From Hymenopus coronatus (taxonomy: Eukaryota > Arthropoda > Insecta > Mantodea > Hymenopodidae), in NCBI GenBank assembly GCA_030762935.1, contig CM060890.1, forward strand, positions 148,927,629 through 148,991,628: DNA of 64,000 nucleotides, in the 5' to 3' direction. Each line of letters begins with the position of its first letter. The first letter of the stretch is position 1. Shown here one piece after another: positions 10,476 to 21,304 of the stretch. Under the pieces are notes generated by a model. The model searched no databases. It saw nothing but the letters and a program-made list of their open reading frames with translations, and had not been told where the DNA came from. The position numbers were made by a program, and so were the translations under genes.

Positions 10476-11342
10476 TAAAAATCTGATATGTTCCATTCAC
10501 ATGACTTTCTCTACATCTCTGCAGCAAATTATTGTTAAAACGCTTATCCTTCTATTTACTTCATACTAATCGAGAAAAAAATTAGCAGAAATAGTCTTAT
10601 TACTTGCTTCCTTGCAAGTAGGAGCGAAATAAGGGAATAGCATAGGTTAAAGTGATAGTCAAAAGCTGGTTGCTATGTGACTGAAGTTCCTTTGTTTGTA
10701 TGGACACGAGTTGACAAATTCCTGTATGAGAAAAGTTAAGTTTTTCAAAGCTGGAACCAAAAACAAGGAATATCTTAAAAAACGATCAAGTACACGAAAA
10801 ATATGTATATAACATAAATTGTGTGTTTTAATGTGCTCTACATTTTGTGGTAAGTTTTTGTCCATTTCTTACGGTTTAGCAGTTATGCAAAATTCTGTAA
10901 AATTCACCGTGAATAAAGTAGTCTTTAGAGGCTATTCAGAGAAAATTCAAAATATAAATTTTATTTGTCAGGTAAATACCTTTAATATACGATATTTTAA
11001 TCAAAATCGTTAGAGCCATTTTTTAGAAATTCAAAATTTTCGAAAAAATTTCATGTAAAGGGTAGTTTGGGGTGGGGGATTTCTCCAAAAATCTTCGTGT
11101 TGCATCCCTGGAAGATACTAAACTTAAATACCAGTTTGGTATTTTATCAACTTTTCCTTTTTGAGTTATCGTGTTCACAGACACACACACACACTCTCTT
11201 TTTTTTTCTGATAAAACTTTTTTTTTGATACAGGGGACCCTAAAACATATATTTGTGGTGATATCTCAGTATTGAATTTTTGGGTGCATTACAATTCCTT
11301 CTCTATACACTATGCACATAGCACGTGTAGAGAAAGTAAAAA
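10476..11342 (+). mobile_element. R-element, full-length reference copy
   Basis: One of the most complete copies, 867 bp. 5' end AAAAATCTGATATGTTCC, ATTCACATGACTTTCTCTAC, then CTTGCTTCCTTGCAAGTAGG, AAAAGCTGGTTGCTATGTG, TCTTACGGTTTAGCAG, TCAAAATCGTTAGAGCC, GGGTAGTTTGGGGTGGGGG and CTTCGTGTTGCATCCC. An (AC)n run lies at about 11181-11193. The tail is TATACACTATGCACATAGCACGTGTAGAGAAAGTAA. No ORF spans it. Classification is unknown: no clear TIR, no poly-A, no CTRR end. Confidence 0.8.
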
Positions 11343-11832
11343 AGAATCTCCTACTCCAAACTATCCTTAAATAGAATATTTTTAGAACATTTTCATTTTC
11401 CCAAGCGTGGCTGACGAGATTTCAAGACATTTTTTTGAAAACAGCCGCTGAATTCATGCACTTTTACATAAAGTGGAAAAGATGTGGTGAATGTGTGGGC
11501 AGTAAGGTATCTGGCTATGGCAAAGTCAAACTGGGCTACTTTATATTACTTTAAATACTGCATCGCAAACATTTAATCACTCTATACAAACCTGTGACAT
11601 TGACTAAAAAACAATGACCGGGTATGATAAATTATGTACGAAATGCTCTCAAAAACATTTGTTTTGAGGTTAACCGTACCTGAGTTATAACAGCTATATT
11701 TCTTTCAAATGTGCAGTCATTATTGTTTGTTTTTCTGCCCTGTCAACAAAAGGAATAGAATTCAATGACAATGATTTTAATATCGCATTAGCTTTGTATT
11801 TTCTATTTGCATTACATGTAAAAACAAGTAAA
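11343..11832. other. Decayed R-element remnants and unassigned sequence
   Basis: The first 60 bp (CTCCTACTCCAAACTATCC) recall an inverted R-element. The rest is not recognisable. Confidence 0.35.
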
Positions 11833-12480
11833 TAAAAATCTGATACGTTCCATCCACATGATATTTTCTACATCTCTGTAACAAATTATTATTCTTCTAT
11901 CCACTTCATGCTAATCGAGATAAACATTAGCAGAAATAGTCTTATTACTTGCTTCCTTGTAAATAGAAGGGAAATAAGGGAGTTCCATAGGTTAAACTGA
12001 TAGTCAAATGTTTTAAAAGCTGTCATTATGCGATTGTCATTATAAATCGTTTCTTTGCTTGGAGTAGAACAAAAGAAAAACGGACATTTCCTGTCTGAGA
12101 AAAGTTTTACTTTACAATTGAAACAAATGAAAAGGAATATTTCGGAAACGGTTACCGCCGAAAAGGAATAAACTGTATTTTTTGACGAGATCTACATTTT
12201 TTTCCGCAGCAAGTTTTTGTCTGTCTCTTAAGGTTTAGCAGTTATGCAAAATTCGGCAAAATTCATCCAGAATAAATAGGTCTTCGGAGGCTATTCCCTC
12301 AAAACTCAAGATATACATTTTGTCTTGTAAATTTCTTTATTATACGATATTTTAATCAAAAGCGTTAAAGTCATTTTTGAGAAAACCAAAATGTTCTAAC
12401 GTTTTTCCATGAAAAGGTTAGTTTTTTTTGGGGGGGGGGGATTTTCTGTAAGATGCTGAACTTAAATATCAAGTTTATTT
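11833..12480 (+). mobile_element. R-element truncated at the 80-bp array
   Basis: 5' end AAAATCTGATACGTTCCATCC, ACATGATATTTTCTAC; passes through CTTGCTTCCTTGTAAATAGAAGG, GTCATTATGCGATTGTCATT, AATCAAAAGCGTTAAAG and a G run (12431-12440), and breaks off at ATGCTGAACTTAAATATCAAG. The tandem array starts 30 bp later. Confidence 0.7.
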
Positions 12481-12510
12481 CATTAGTTGACAGAAGAATA
12501 ATATGTAGAG

Positions 12511-13220
12511 GAAGTTATGTGACTGAAACACGTGAGGATTTTGCTTCAGGATGCCCTGAAGTCAGGAAGTTTAGGATGAAATGTTAACACGAAGTTATGT
12601 GACTGGAACATGTGAGGTTTTTGCTTCAGGATGCCCTGAAGTCAGGAAGTTTAGGATGAAATGTTAACACGAAGTTATGTGACTGGAACATGTGAGGTTT
12701 TTGCTTCAGGATGCCCTGAAGTCAGGAAGTTTAGGATGAAATGTTAACACGAAGTTATGTGACTGGAACATGTGAGGTTTTTGCTTCAGGATGCCCTGAA
12801 GTCAGGAAGTTTAGGATGAAATGTTAACACGAAGTTATGTGACTGGAACATGTGAGGTTTTTGCTTCAGGATGCCCTGAAGTCAGGAAGTTTAGGATGAA
12901 ATGTTGACACGAAGTTATGTGACTGGAACACGTGAGGTTTTTGCTTCAGGATGCCCTGAAGTCAGGAAGTTTAGGATGAAATGTTGACACGAAGTTATGT
13001 GACTGGAACACGTGAGGTTTTTGCTTCAGGATGCCCTGAAGTCAGGAAGTTTAGGATGAAATGTTAACACGAAGTTATGTGAGTGGAACACGTGAGGTTT
13101 TTGCTTCAGGATGCCCTGAAGTCAGGAAGTTTAGGATGAAATGTTGACACGAAGTTATGTGACTGGAACACGTGAGGTTTTTGCTTCAGGATGCCCTGAA
13201 GTCACGTATTTTAGGATGAA
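12511..13220. repeat. 80-bp tandem array, about 9 copies
   Basis: Copies start at 12511, 12591, 12671, 12751, 12831, 12911, 12991, 13071 and 13151 (GAAGTTATGTGACTGGAACA). The first (ACTGAAACACGTGAGGATTT) and last are the most diverged, as expected of array edges. Each monomer contains a perfect 7-bp stem, CTTCAGG-ATGC-CCTGAAG. The start GAAGTTATGTGACTGGAACA, CGTGAGGTTTTT closely resembles the inverted 5' terminus of the R-element (GAAAGTCATGTGAATGGAAC, ACATGAGATTTTT), so the monomer probably includes an R-element end. Confidence 0.95.
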
Positions 13221-13620
13221 ATGCACTCACCTGAGATTGAATCTCGACTCCAACACTCCAACACTACACAATCACAGAGTCCAAGCAGCACGTGGCATTC
13301 TGGTGGGACAAAACACTGCGACTGACGTTTATAAGCTTGTGTAGGCGGAGAAGAGACGCGCCCGTCGACCAATAGGGGATGCCACTCGGGGAGGGGTTTC
13401 AGGCTAACACGTCCACCAATAACAGGCGAGCATCGCGACGCGCTGCAAGCAGATTTCACTTGTGGCTTCCCCAATACGTGTTCCAGTTTAACAAGGGGGG
13501 GGGAGCTACCTTCACATCACTTTCCCCACCGCCTCATGCTAATCGGGAACTGTCTTGGTTCCTTATAACAAGAAAGATTATCAGTATACGATGGTTACAC
13601 CACTTCAATACATGAGCACT
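13221..13620. other. GC-richer unassigned block with two CCAAT motifs
   Basis: Clearly GC-richer than its surroundings. CCAAT occurs at about 13369 and 13415, and CpG is frequent (GACGCGCCCGTCGACC, GCATCGCGACGCGCTG). An 87-codon minus-strand and a 78-codon plus-strand frame overlap here; neither is recognisable. It could be a relic of a promoter or of a GC-rich element. I see no gene attached to it. Confidence 0.3.
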
Positions 13621-13854
13621 TTTGTTATTTTATCATTAGAGCCGCTTTGCTAGTCTGTTATACATGTTTAGGGCCCTAAGCCGCAAAGCGTAGCCGAGGA
13701 TCCTAAGAAGTAGACAAAACTTCGGCAATCTGGCGACTTTCACATCTGAACGACTTAATGTTTTCAACACTTTCAAATTTAGATGGTCAGTAAAGATCAC
13801 TAAAAGTGCCTCTTAAGACCGTTGTCTGTATGGTACAACTATCGTATAGCTTTA
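13621..13854. other. Unassigned spacer
   Basis: No supported feature seen. Confidence 0.35.
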
Positions 13855-14320
13855 CCCAAAAAAGGAAATACACTCGGCTACTAAAAGGACACTCAAATCC
13901 TTTAAATGCTTGTCGCAATGTGAAACAATTGAAATTCGATTCTCTCTAACCTCGGAGTAAAACAAAAGAGATCAAACGAAAGTTAACTTCCCGCTCGACA
14001 AATATTTAAAAACTTAAACTAATAACAAGGAATATCTCCGAAAAAATGTATGTGAGAGAAATAAAGTGGTATAACGAAATCTGTAGTCCAGCTCTCATGG
14101 TAATACAGAACAAGCAGGTCTGTATACATTTCCGTTGCCCTGTAAACAGCTCAAACATATCATACATATTTTAATCGAAAGAATTAGAAACATTGGAAAT
14201 CTTTTCCATGTAAACAGTAGTTGGAAACTGTCTTGCACACTTGGTAGACATTCAACCTAAACACGTATTTACCACACTTTTCACAGATACACACACAGAA
14301 CACTTTTCTAAAAAATATCT
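13855..14320 (+). mobile_element. R-element, strongly decayed
   Basis: AAATACACTCGGCTA, ACTCAAATCCTTTAAATGCTTG, AACAAGGAATATCTCCG and CCATGTAAACAGTAGTTG keep the forward order. Several blocks are deleted. It is replaced at 14321 by a new copy. Confidence 0.5.
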
Positions 14321-15137
14321 GATGTGCTCCATTTACTTCAAGCTAATCCAGCAAAAATCAGCAGAAATATTCTTATTACTTGCTTCCTTGTAAATAGAAG
14401 CGAAATAAGAGAGTACTATAGGTTAAAGTGACAGTCAAAAGCTGGTTGCTATATGACTGAAGTTCCTTTGTTTGTATGGACAGAAGTTAACAAATTCCTG
14501 TGTGAGAAAAGCAAGTTTTTTGAAGCTGAAACCAATAAATAGGAATATCTCAAAAACGATCAACTCCACGAAAAAAATTAATATAACTTAAATTGTGTGT
14601 TTTAACGTGCTCTACATTTTTTGTGTGATAAGTTTCTGTCCATCTCTTATGGTTTAGCAGTTACGCAAAATTCTGTAAAATTCATCTAGAATAAAGTACT
14701 CCTCAGAGGCTATTCCCAGAAAATTCAAGATATACTTTTTATTTTTCAGGTAAATATTTTTAATATACGATATTTTAATCAAAATCGTTAGAACCATTTT
14801 TTAGAAAATCAATATTTTCGAAAAATGTTCCATGTAAACGGTAGTTGGGGGTGGGGGATTTCTCTTGAAAATCTTCGTTTCGCATCCTTGGAAAATACGA
14901 AATCTATATACCAAGTTTGGTTTTTAACAGACTTTTCGTTTTTGAGCTATGCTACCCACACACACACATACACACACACAGACACACGTACATTTTTCTA
15001 ATTTTTTTTTTTTTTTTTTTGGGGATTCAGGACGTCTTAAAACATGTATTTCTGGTGAAATCTCCGTATCGAATTTTTGGGTGATTTGCAATACCTTCTC
15101 TATACACTATGTACATAGTACGTGTAGAGAAAGTAAT
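14321..15137 (+). mobile_element. R-element, near full length
   Basis: Begins TATCTGATGTGCTCCATTTAC with the ACATGACTTTCTC part deleted. It then carries all central landmarks, an (AC)n run at about 14956-14986, a T run at 15003-15020, and the tail CACTATGTACATAGTACGTGTAGAGAAAGTAA. Confidence 0.75.
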
Positions 15138-15764
15138 AGTATGTGTTGCACTCACATGAGATTCTCAGCTGTTCCCTATACAAACTATTCTTACAAAAGA
15201 TTATTCTTCTATCTAGTTAATGCTACCCGAGATAAACATTAGCACGGATAATCTTATTACTTAGATTCTTGTAAGTAGGAGGAAAATAAGGGAATTCACT
15301 AGGCTAAAACGATAGTCAAATGTTTTAAAATCCGGTTGCCATGTGGTTTCAAATCCGTTTCTTTGCATGTGTAGCAGTTGACAAATTCCCGTATGTGAAA
15401 AGTTCAAGTATTATAAAACTAAAACCAAATTGAGTAAATATCTCAAAAATGGTAAACTCCACGAAAAACTTGATAGGATATAAATTGTACCTTTTAACGT
15501 GATCTACATTATTGTGTAGTAAGTTTTCGTCTCTCTTACGGTTTACTAGTTATTGAAAATTTGCAAAACTCCTCCAGAATGAAGAGATCTCCAGACGCTA
15601 CTCCCAGAAAAGTTGCAATATTCGTGATGTAAGTATCTATAATTTCATGTAAAGGGCAGCTTGTAGTGGGGCATTTTCTTGAAACTCTTCGTGCTTCAAT
15701 CTTGGAAGACCTACTAGACACACACAAAGAGAAACACATATAAAGACCTTTTTCTAAAAAGATT
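15138..15764 (+). mobile_element. R-element, 5' part plus scraps
   Basis: Starts TAGTATGTGTTGCACTCACATGAG directly after the previous copy's tail. It runs through CTTATTACTTAGATTCTTG and TCTCTTACGGTTTACTAG to GGGCAGCTTGTAGTGGGGC and ACACACACAAAG, with deletions. Confidence 0.6.
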
Positions 15765-16118
15765 ATGTTAAACACGTAATTTATATCATACACGTTTTTT
15801 TATGTGCTGGTCATTTCTGAGATATTCCTTGTTATTGGATTCAGCTTTAAAGCACTCATACTTTTCTCATACAGGAATTTGTCAACTCGTGTCCACACAA
15901 ACAAAGGAACATCAGTCTCATAGCAACCAGCTTTTGGCTTTCACTTTAACCTATAGTTCTCCCTTCTTTCGCTTCTACTTACAAGGAAGCAAGTAATAAG
16001 ACTATTTCTGGTAATTTTTTCTCGTTTAGCATGAAGTAAATAGAAACATAAGCTTTTAAACAATAATTTGCAACAGAGATGTAGAGGAAGTCATGTAAAT
16101 GGAACACCTCAGTTTTTA
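15765..16118 (-). mobile_element. R-element fragment, inverted
   Basis: Retains the inverted 5' half: CTTTTCTCATACAGGAATTTG, CATAGCAACCAGCTTTTGGC, CTTACAAGGAAGCAAGTAATAAG, GTTTAGCATGAAGTAAATAG, and the end GAGGAAGTCATGTAAATGGAACACC. Its open edge lies against a forward copy. Confidence 0.7.
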
Positions 16119-16370
16119 TTATCAATTAGTTTTTAGCAAAAGAATAAATAAGTAATAAAATCCATACTTACGTCTCTAGATGTGATGTTTAAGGTAATGT
16201 ATGTAAAATTGCATACATTTCAGAGAAACACAAGCAACAAATTTCACACGCAAAAACGTAAAACTGAGAAAAGCCCATACCAGAAAGAATAAATTGGTTA
16301 AAACCTAAACCGTGAATGAATTAAAAATGATTCATGTGACCTTTAAAATATTTATATTATATAATTAAAA
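16119..16370. other. Unassigned AT-rich spacer
   Basis: Nothing recognisable. Confidence 0.4.
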
Positions 16371-17294
16371 AATCTGATGTGTTACACTCACATGACTTTC
16401 TCTAGCTACTCTACAAACAAACGTCTTACAAAAGATGATTTTTCTTTTAACGCCAAGCTAATCCAGATAAACATTAGCAGAATTTTGTTACTTAGTTCCT
16501 TATAAGTAGACTGGAATTAAGGGAATGCACTAGGCTTAAGTGATAGTCAAATATTTTAAAAGCTGTCGTTATACGATTGTCATTGGAAATCGCTTCTTTT
16601 CTTGATCAGGAGTAGAACAAAAGATAAACAGACACTCCCGTCGAAGAAAAGTATAAGTAATTCACAAATGAAACTAATAACAAGGAATACCTCGAAAACG
16701 GTAAGCTCTACGAAAAAAGTATATGACATAATTTGTACATTTTAACAAGATCTACATTTTAGGATGGTAAGTTTTATCTATCTCTTACGGTTTACTAGTT
16801 ATGTCAAATTAAGCAAAATTCATCCAGAATAAACAGGTCTTTAGAAGCTATTCCCAGAAAATTCAAGATAGGTACATTTTGTTTCTGATAGAAATGGCTT
16901 TAATATGTGGCATTTTAATCAAAATCGTTAGAGTCATTTTTAAGAAAAACAAAATTTTCGAAAATTTTTCCATATAAAGGGTAGTTAAGGGTGAGGGCTT
17001 TTCTTAATAATCTTCGTGTTGAATCCTTGGAAGATACCAAACTTAAATACCAAGTTTGGTATTCCACCGTCTTTTCGTTTTTGAGCTATGCGGTCCACAG
17101 GCATACAGACACAGACACACACACACACACATACACACAGACTCACTCACGAACCTGTTTCTGAAAGAGCTTTTTTCGGAGTCAGGGGACCCCAAAACAT
17201 GTATTTCCGGTGGAATCTCGATATCGAATTCTTGGATGGTATACAATACTTCTATCTCTATGTACATTGTACATATGGGGCTAGAGAAAGTAAA
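16371..17294 (+). mobile_element. R-element, full length, (AC)n variant
   Basis: 924 bp, from AAAAATCTGATGTGTTACAC to TATGGGGCTAGAGAAAGTAA. It has an (AC)n run at about 17116-17140. The tail is the 'CTATGTACATTGTACATATGG' type, with a shifted palindrome, shared with copies at 43642 and 51398. This indicates at least two subfamilies of R-element tail. Confidence 0.75.
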
Positions 17295-17326
17295 AATTGT
17301 ACATAATATAAATGGCGTGTTTTAAC
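17295..17326 (+). mobile_element. R-element fragment, left flank of the LINE
   Basis: ATAATATAAATGGCGTGTTTTAACGAG is an internal R-element block (normally followed by ATCTACATTTTTTGTG). It is interrupted here and resumes after the LINE at about 20239 with TTTGTGTATGAAGTTTTTG. Confidence 0.6.
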
Positions 17327-17504
17327 GAGTAGAGAGCATTGTACACTTTTTGAAACCAAAATTTGCAGAAATTAAATGTGAACGTATGACGACGACCCCA
17401 CGAGTATTCCTCCTTTAAAGTGGATATTCTGGAAGAACATTTTGACTCTGCAATGGACCCCAGTGTGCGGCGTCTTTTATATCAACGCCAAAAGAACCCA
17501 CTAA

Positions 17505-18110
17505 ACAAGGACTCGGATAAATATCCAATGCATTAGAAATAAACGTAATGAATTGGAAGGATATTTACAAGATAAAAGCTATTCCGTGTTATGCTTTGCG
17601 GAACATTGGCTTGTGCAAAATGAAACTGAATTTTGTACTATTAGTGGTTATACAAAAGCAACAATTTTTTGTCGTACAACTAAGAAAAATGGGGGTGTAA
17701 CCATTTTTGTTAAGAAAGGACTTGAATTTACTGAAATTAGTGTTTCCTCATATTGCATAGAGGGACATTTTGAGGTTGTAGCTATCTATGTAAAACTGTA
17801 TGACATTGTTATAATTACTGTTTATCGCCCGCCAAGCGGTGATATGGAAACATTTCTTGCTGCATTTCAGCAACTTTTGTTACACCTTAGCAGTAAACAT
17901 GTGAAATTATTAATTGGTGGTGACTTTAATATAAATATGCTTACTTTAAATTCTAGGAATATGTGTTTTAGTAATATGCTCTAATTGCCATTGTACACAT
18001 GCTCTACCTACAAGAGACAAGGCATGTCTTGATAACTTTATTACAAATCTTCCTAAACATTTATATGAAGTCAAAGTAACTGTCTGACCATTCTCTACTA
18101 AGTTTCTCAC
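17505..18110 (+). pseudogene. LINE endonuclease domain, frameshifted
   Basis: The frame opens upstream with RINIQCIRNKRNELEG, matching the N-terminal strand of LINE endonucleases (the N-I-R-S-I motif), although no ATG starts it. FAEHWL at about 17595 corresponds to the catalytic-glutamate motif (S-E-T/H-W). YRPPSGD at about 17823 and GGDFNIN at about 17920 are the central and aspartate motifs. The frame stops at 17982-17984. The C-terminal piece, with THALPTRDKACLDNFITN and SDHSLL-type sequence, continues in other frames to about 18110. The enzyme would nick target DNA. As it stands it is not translatable in full. Confidence 0.75.
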
Positions 18111-18879
18111 TCTTTGGTGAAATTTGAAATAAATGTACCAAAAAGCTCAAGATCTAAAAGAAAAACTACCCTGAATCACAAGAAGCATCTTTTTGTTTCA
18201 CTCAGTAATATAATTTGGGAAGATATTTTATTCTGCCATTATGAAATTTTTAAATTATTTTTAATAGTTTTTTAAACGTATTTGATATGTGTTGTCCAAT
18301 TGTTGTTGTGAAACATAAGCCTAAGAAAAGTAATAAAAAAGCTGATACTTGGTTTAGTGATGACCTGAAGCAAATGAGAAACAAGGTGTTGGCTCTCAGT
18401 ACTGTATACAAAAACACAAAATTAGAAGCAGCATTAATAATGTGAAAACTATATAGAAAGCTAATACAAATGTGCACTACAAGCAGCAAAACTAGGGAGC
18501 AATATGGAATATATTCAAAACGAGCAAAATAAATGTAAAGCAGTATGGAATGTTTTGAAAAGAAAAACTAAGAATATATTCCTGCATCTATCTCACAGAT
18601 ATCTTTAAAATACATTTCTCTGAATCTGTGAAAGATAATTGTGATAAAGCAAAGCAAATATCAGAGCAATTTAATGTAGCAATAGTAAGTGTATGTAATA
18701 AGTCCTATTGCAATGCAAGTTTTATGTGGCAAGAAGTAACTGAGGAGCTGGTTATCCAAGTCGAGAGTAACTCTCCCAGTGAGGATATATATGGACTTAG
18801 TAATAGAATAATTAAATCTGTTATTATTTTGTATTGTGAAACCACTAACCTATTGTATTAATTTATGTTTAAATGCTGG

Positions 18880-19990
18880 AGTATTTCCTGAGCAGCTGAA
18901 AATGACTAAAACACTTCCCATATTTAAGAAAGGTGATGTGAATGAACCAGGCCAATAGCTATTGTTCCTATATTAGGTAAAGTTTTTGAAGGTGTTGTCC
19001 TCCATCAATTAAGGTTATATACGACAGAAAATAACATTCTCAGCCCTTCCCAATTTTGTTTTTGTCCAGGTAAGAGTACACACGATGCAATAAAAGATTT
19101 ATTAGAGGTTGTACATAAAGCATTTGAAGACAAGGAAAATGCTCTTGCTTTGCTATTTGATTTAAGCAAAGTTTTTGATTGCATTGCACATGACTTATTA
19201 CTAATGAAATTAGAATACTATGGAATTAGAAATACTGATTATAACTTCTTTTACACCTATGTAACTGGACGTAGACATGCTGCTTTTGTAAATAATTTAA
19301 GTAGTAAAAGTGACCACATTGATTTTGGAGTACCACAAGGAACTATCTTAGGACCATTTCTATTCCTTATTATGATAAATGACCTGCTAAGACGATTCTA
19401 TATACTGATGATTCCACTTTTATTTTAACACATAGTGATTTTGCTCTTTTAAATAATATATCCTATGACACAATTCAGAGTGCTACTAAATGGTTCACTA
19501 GCAATGGTTTTTTAACTAACTGCGACAAAATGCAAAACATTATTTTTAGCCTTAGACAAAGCTCAAATAATGCTGAATACACTAATGTAAAGCTTTTAGG
19601 AATGGTTTTAGATACAGAATTAACCTGGAATTGACATGTTGAAATGGTCTGTAAAAAGTTATCTAAAGTTGTGTATTTACTGAGAACCATTTACAACAAA
19701 GTACCTTGTAGCTATTTAAAGCAAATATTTCTTGCTTTGTTTGAAAGTGTTTTTAGCTATGGACTGTTAGCATATGGGAACTGTTCTAAATTAAATTATA
19801 TTCTACTTCTACAAAAGAAAGCCATGAGAATTTTATGTCATACTTCTTACAATGCTCCATGTAGACCAGTTTTTAAGCAACAGCTACACATTACAATTAT
19901 TATTATATGTGCACAAGAATTTAAACTGTACACACATTCAATACCAGAAATATTGATAAATTGCATGTTCCATACACTAGACTAAACAAA
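18880..19990 (+). pseudogene. LINE reverse transcriptase domain, frameshifted
   Basis: Motifs in order: PIFKKGD-like (about 18915), FDLSKVFDCIAHD (about 19157; first catalytic aspartate region), FGVPQGTILGPFLFL (19324-19368), and YTDDS, the catalytic Y-x-D-D box, at 19401-19415. The YTDD box lies in a different frame from the preceding segment, so there is a frameshift just after INDL. Downstream thumb-like sequence contains KLLGMVLD and AMRILCHTSYNAPC (about 19820). An in-frame stop follows TELTWN at about 19632. This is a dead copy. The 92-codon and 113-codon open pieces are the longest intact parts. Confidence 0.8.
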
Positions 19991-20238
19991 GTTAAAGATA
20001 GTTATTTGATAACCATCATTATAGCCTATAATAAACTTCCTGACCACACGAGAGATCTAAATGTAATACAGTTTAAGGCTAAAGAAAAAAATGGTTGATG
20101 GACAATGTATTTTACAATTTGGATGCATTTTTTGATACTAGAATTGTTATATGACTGACTCTTACTTGTATATATTATTTTGACCATGTCTATTGTACTA
20201 ATGTACCTAATGACTAAACAAATAAATACTAAATACTA

Positions 20239-20610
20239 AATTCTTTGTGTATGAAGTTTTTGTTTATTTCTTAGAGTTATAAAAGTGCCTCCAGAGTTAA
20301 GGGGACTTGATAGCCTACTCCCAACAAATTGAAGATATATATTTACCATGGAATATTTTATCATTGGAGCCATTTTTCATAAAATCGAAAATTTCCAAAA
20401 ATGTTACATTTGGAATGAGGAGAATTTTCTTAAAAATCTTCGTGTCGCATCCTGGAAATATACTGTACTTAAATATCAAGTTTGGTATTTAACAAATTTT
20501 TCGTTGTTACGCTATGTGCCCACAGACACATACACAGTGGCCTTTTTCTAAAAATATACGTATTTTGGATTCAGGGTCCCTCAAAACTATATATATAGTG
20601 ATTTATATAG
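20239..20610 (+). mobile_element. R-element, right part after the LINE
   Basis: Continues the copy interrupted at 17326: TTTCTTAGAGTTATAAAAG, TTGAAGATATATATTTACC, ATCTTCGTGTCGCATCCTGG, AAATATCAAGTTTGGTATTTAAC and ACAGACACATACACAG. It decays before the tail palindrome. Confidence 0.65.
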
Positions 20611-20816
20611 AACTGACACATTTCTTTCTTTAATTATTCCGTGGCAATTTCATTCAAAGACCCAATTTTAGCACCAAATTAAGCAAAATTCTCGATTCCT
20701 TGTCACTAGATGCGCAGACGTTTATCTTTTATTCCTAATTGCATTGTTGGCAGCTATTTCGACATTTTGATCTTGAAGACAAAGTGAAAATGCAGTACGA
20801 TGTGGAGCTGAGTTAA
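20611..20816. other. Unassigned, possibly transposon remnant
   Basis: Sits between an R-element and the transposase fragment and may be the decayed 5' part of the Tc1/mariner-type element. I see no motif that proves it. Confidence 0.3.
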
Positions 20817-21092
20817 GGATATTTTCAGCAAGATAGTGCTACATGCCATACATCAAATGAATCCATGAACGTAATTGTAAGTTTCTTTGACGACCGGATA
20901 ATTTCCAGGAACCTGTGGCCACCGAGATCTCCGGATTTGACATCGCCGGACTCCTTTCTATGGGGTTACTTAAAAGATAGGGTTTACGCCACACGTCCCC
21001 AGACATTGGACGATCTGAACCACAACATCACAAAGGAGATTCAAGCTATTGACAACAGAGTCCTCCAACGAGTGGCCAGTACGACGTGTTGA
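20817..21092 (+). pseudogene. Transposase C-terminal fragment (DDE/D catalytic core)
   Basis: In frame before the ATG at 20865 is YFQQDSATCHT, the second catalytic-aspartate motif (F-Q-Q-D-G-A). WPPRSPDLTSPDSFLWG at about 20920-20970 holds the third catalytic residue (P-D), and LKDRVYATRPQTLDDLN follows. Only about 38 residues separate the two aspartates, because a few residues appear deleted before WPPRS. The frame stops at 21090-21092, but the expected tail (an RV-D-C-x-x-x-x-GGHF-like motif) can be read in another frame just after it. The first catalytic aspartate and the DNA-binding domain are missing. Confidence 0.75.
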
Positions 21093-21258
21093 GTTGTGCC
21101 TTATGCAGGATGGAGGACATTTTCAACATTTACTATAGAGGTAAATAATCTCCCAAAATTCCTCTACAATTTAGGTATAATAAGTTGTCGCTAGCATTAC
21201 ACATTTTGAAACAATTAAAGAAAGAAATGTGTCAGCTCTACATAAATCACCCTGTATA
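20817..21258 (+). mobile_element. Tc1/mariner-superfamily transposon, 3' remnant
   Basis: Contains the C-terminal part of a transposase followed by about 160 bp of non-coding sequence ending ATCACCCTGTATA at 21246-21258. That end is the complement of the TATACAGGGTGAT terminus common in insect Tc1/mariner-like elements, cutting at TA. The left TIR and N-terminal half are gone. Confidence 0.75.
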
Positions 21259-21304
21259 TGGTGAAATTTCGGACATCTCAGAAATTTCTGCGGACGGTAT
21301 AACA

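Larger units (their letters stand above)
17327..20238 (+). mobile_element. LINE (CR1/Jockey-like non-LTR retrotransposon), 5'-truncated and broken
   Basis: About 2.9 kb inserted in an R-element. It holds, in order, an apurinic-like endonuclease (about 17505-18110), a connecting region (18110-18880) and a reverse transcriptase (about 18880-19990). It ends in a short tandem tail, AATAAATACTAAATACTAAA, in place of a long poly-A. No first ORF (gag-like) is present, which fits 5' truncation during target-primed reverse transcription. Frameshifts and stops break the coding sequence several times. Placement in the CR1/L2/Jockey group rests on the endonuclease YRPP motif and the short repeated 3' tail; the exact clade is open. 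Confidence 0.85.

Noticed and set aside
10476..11342. R-elements as protein-coding or as LTRs
   Set aside because: No frame is kept open across copies, and paired same-direction copies do not flank a coding interior; frames such as those with YRDFTGN are translations of the conserved non-coding tail.
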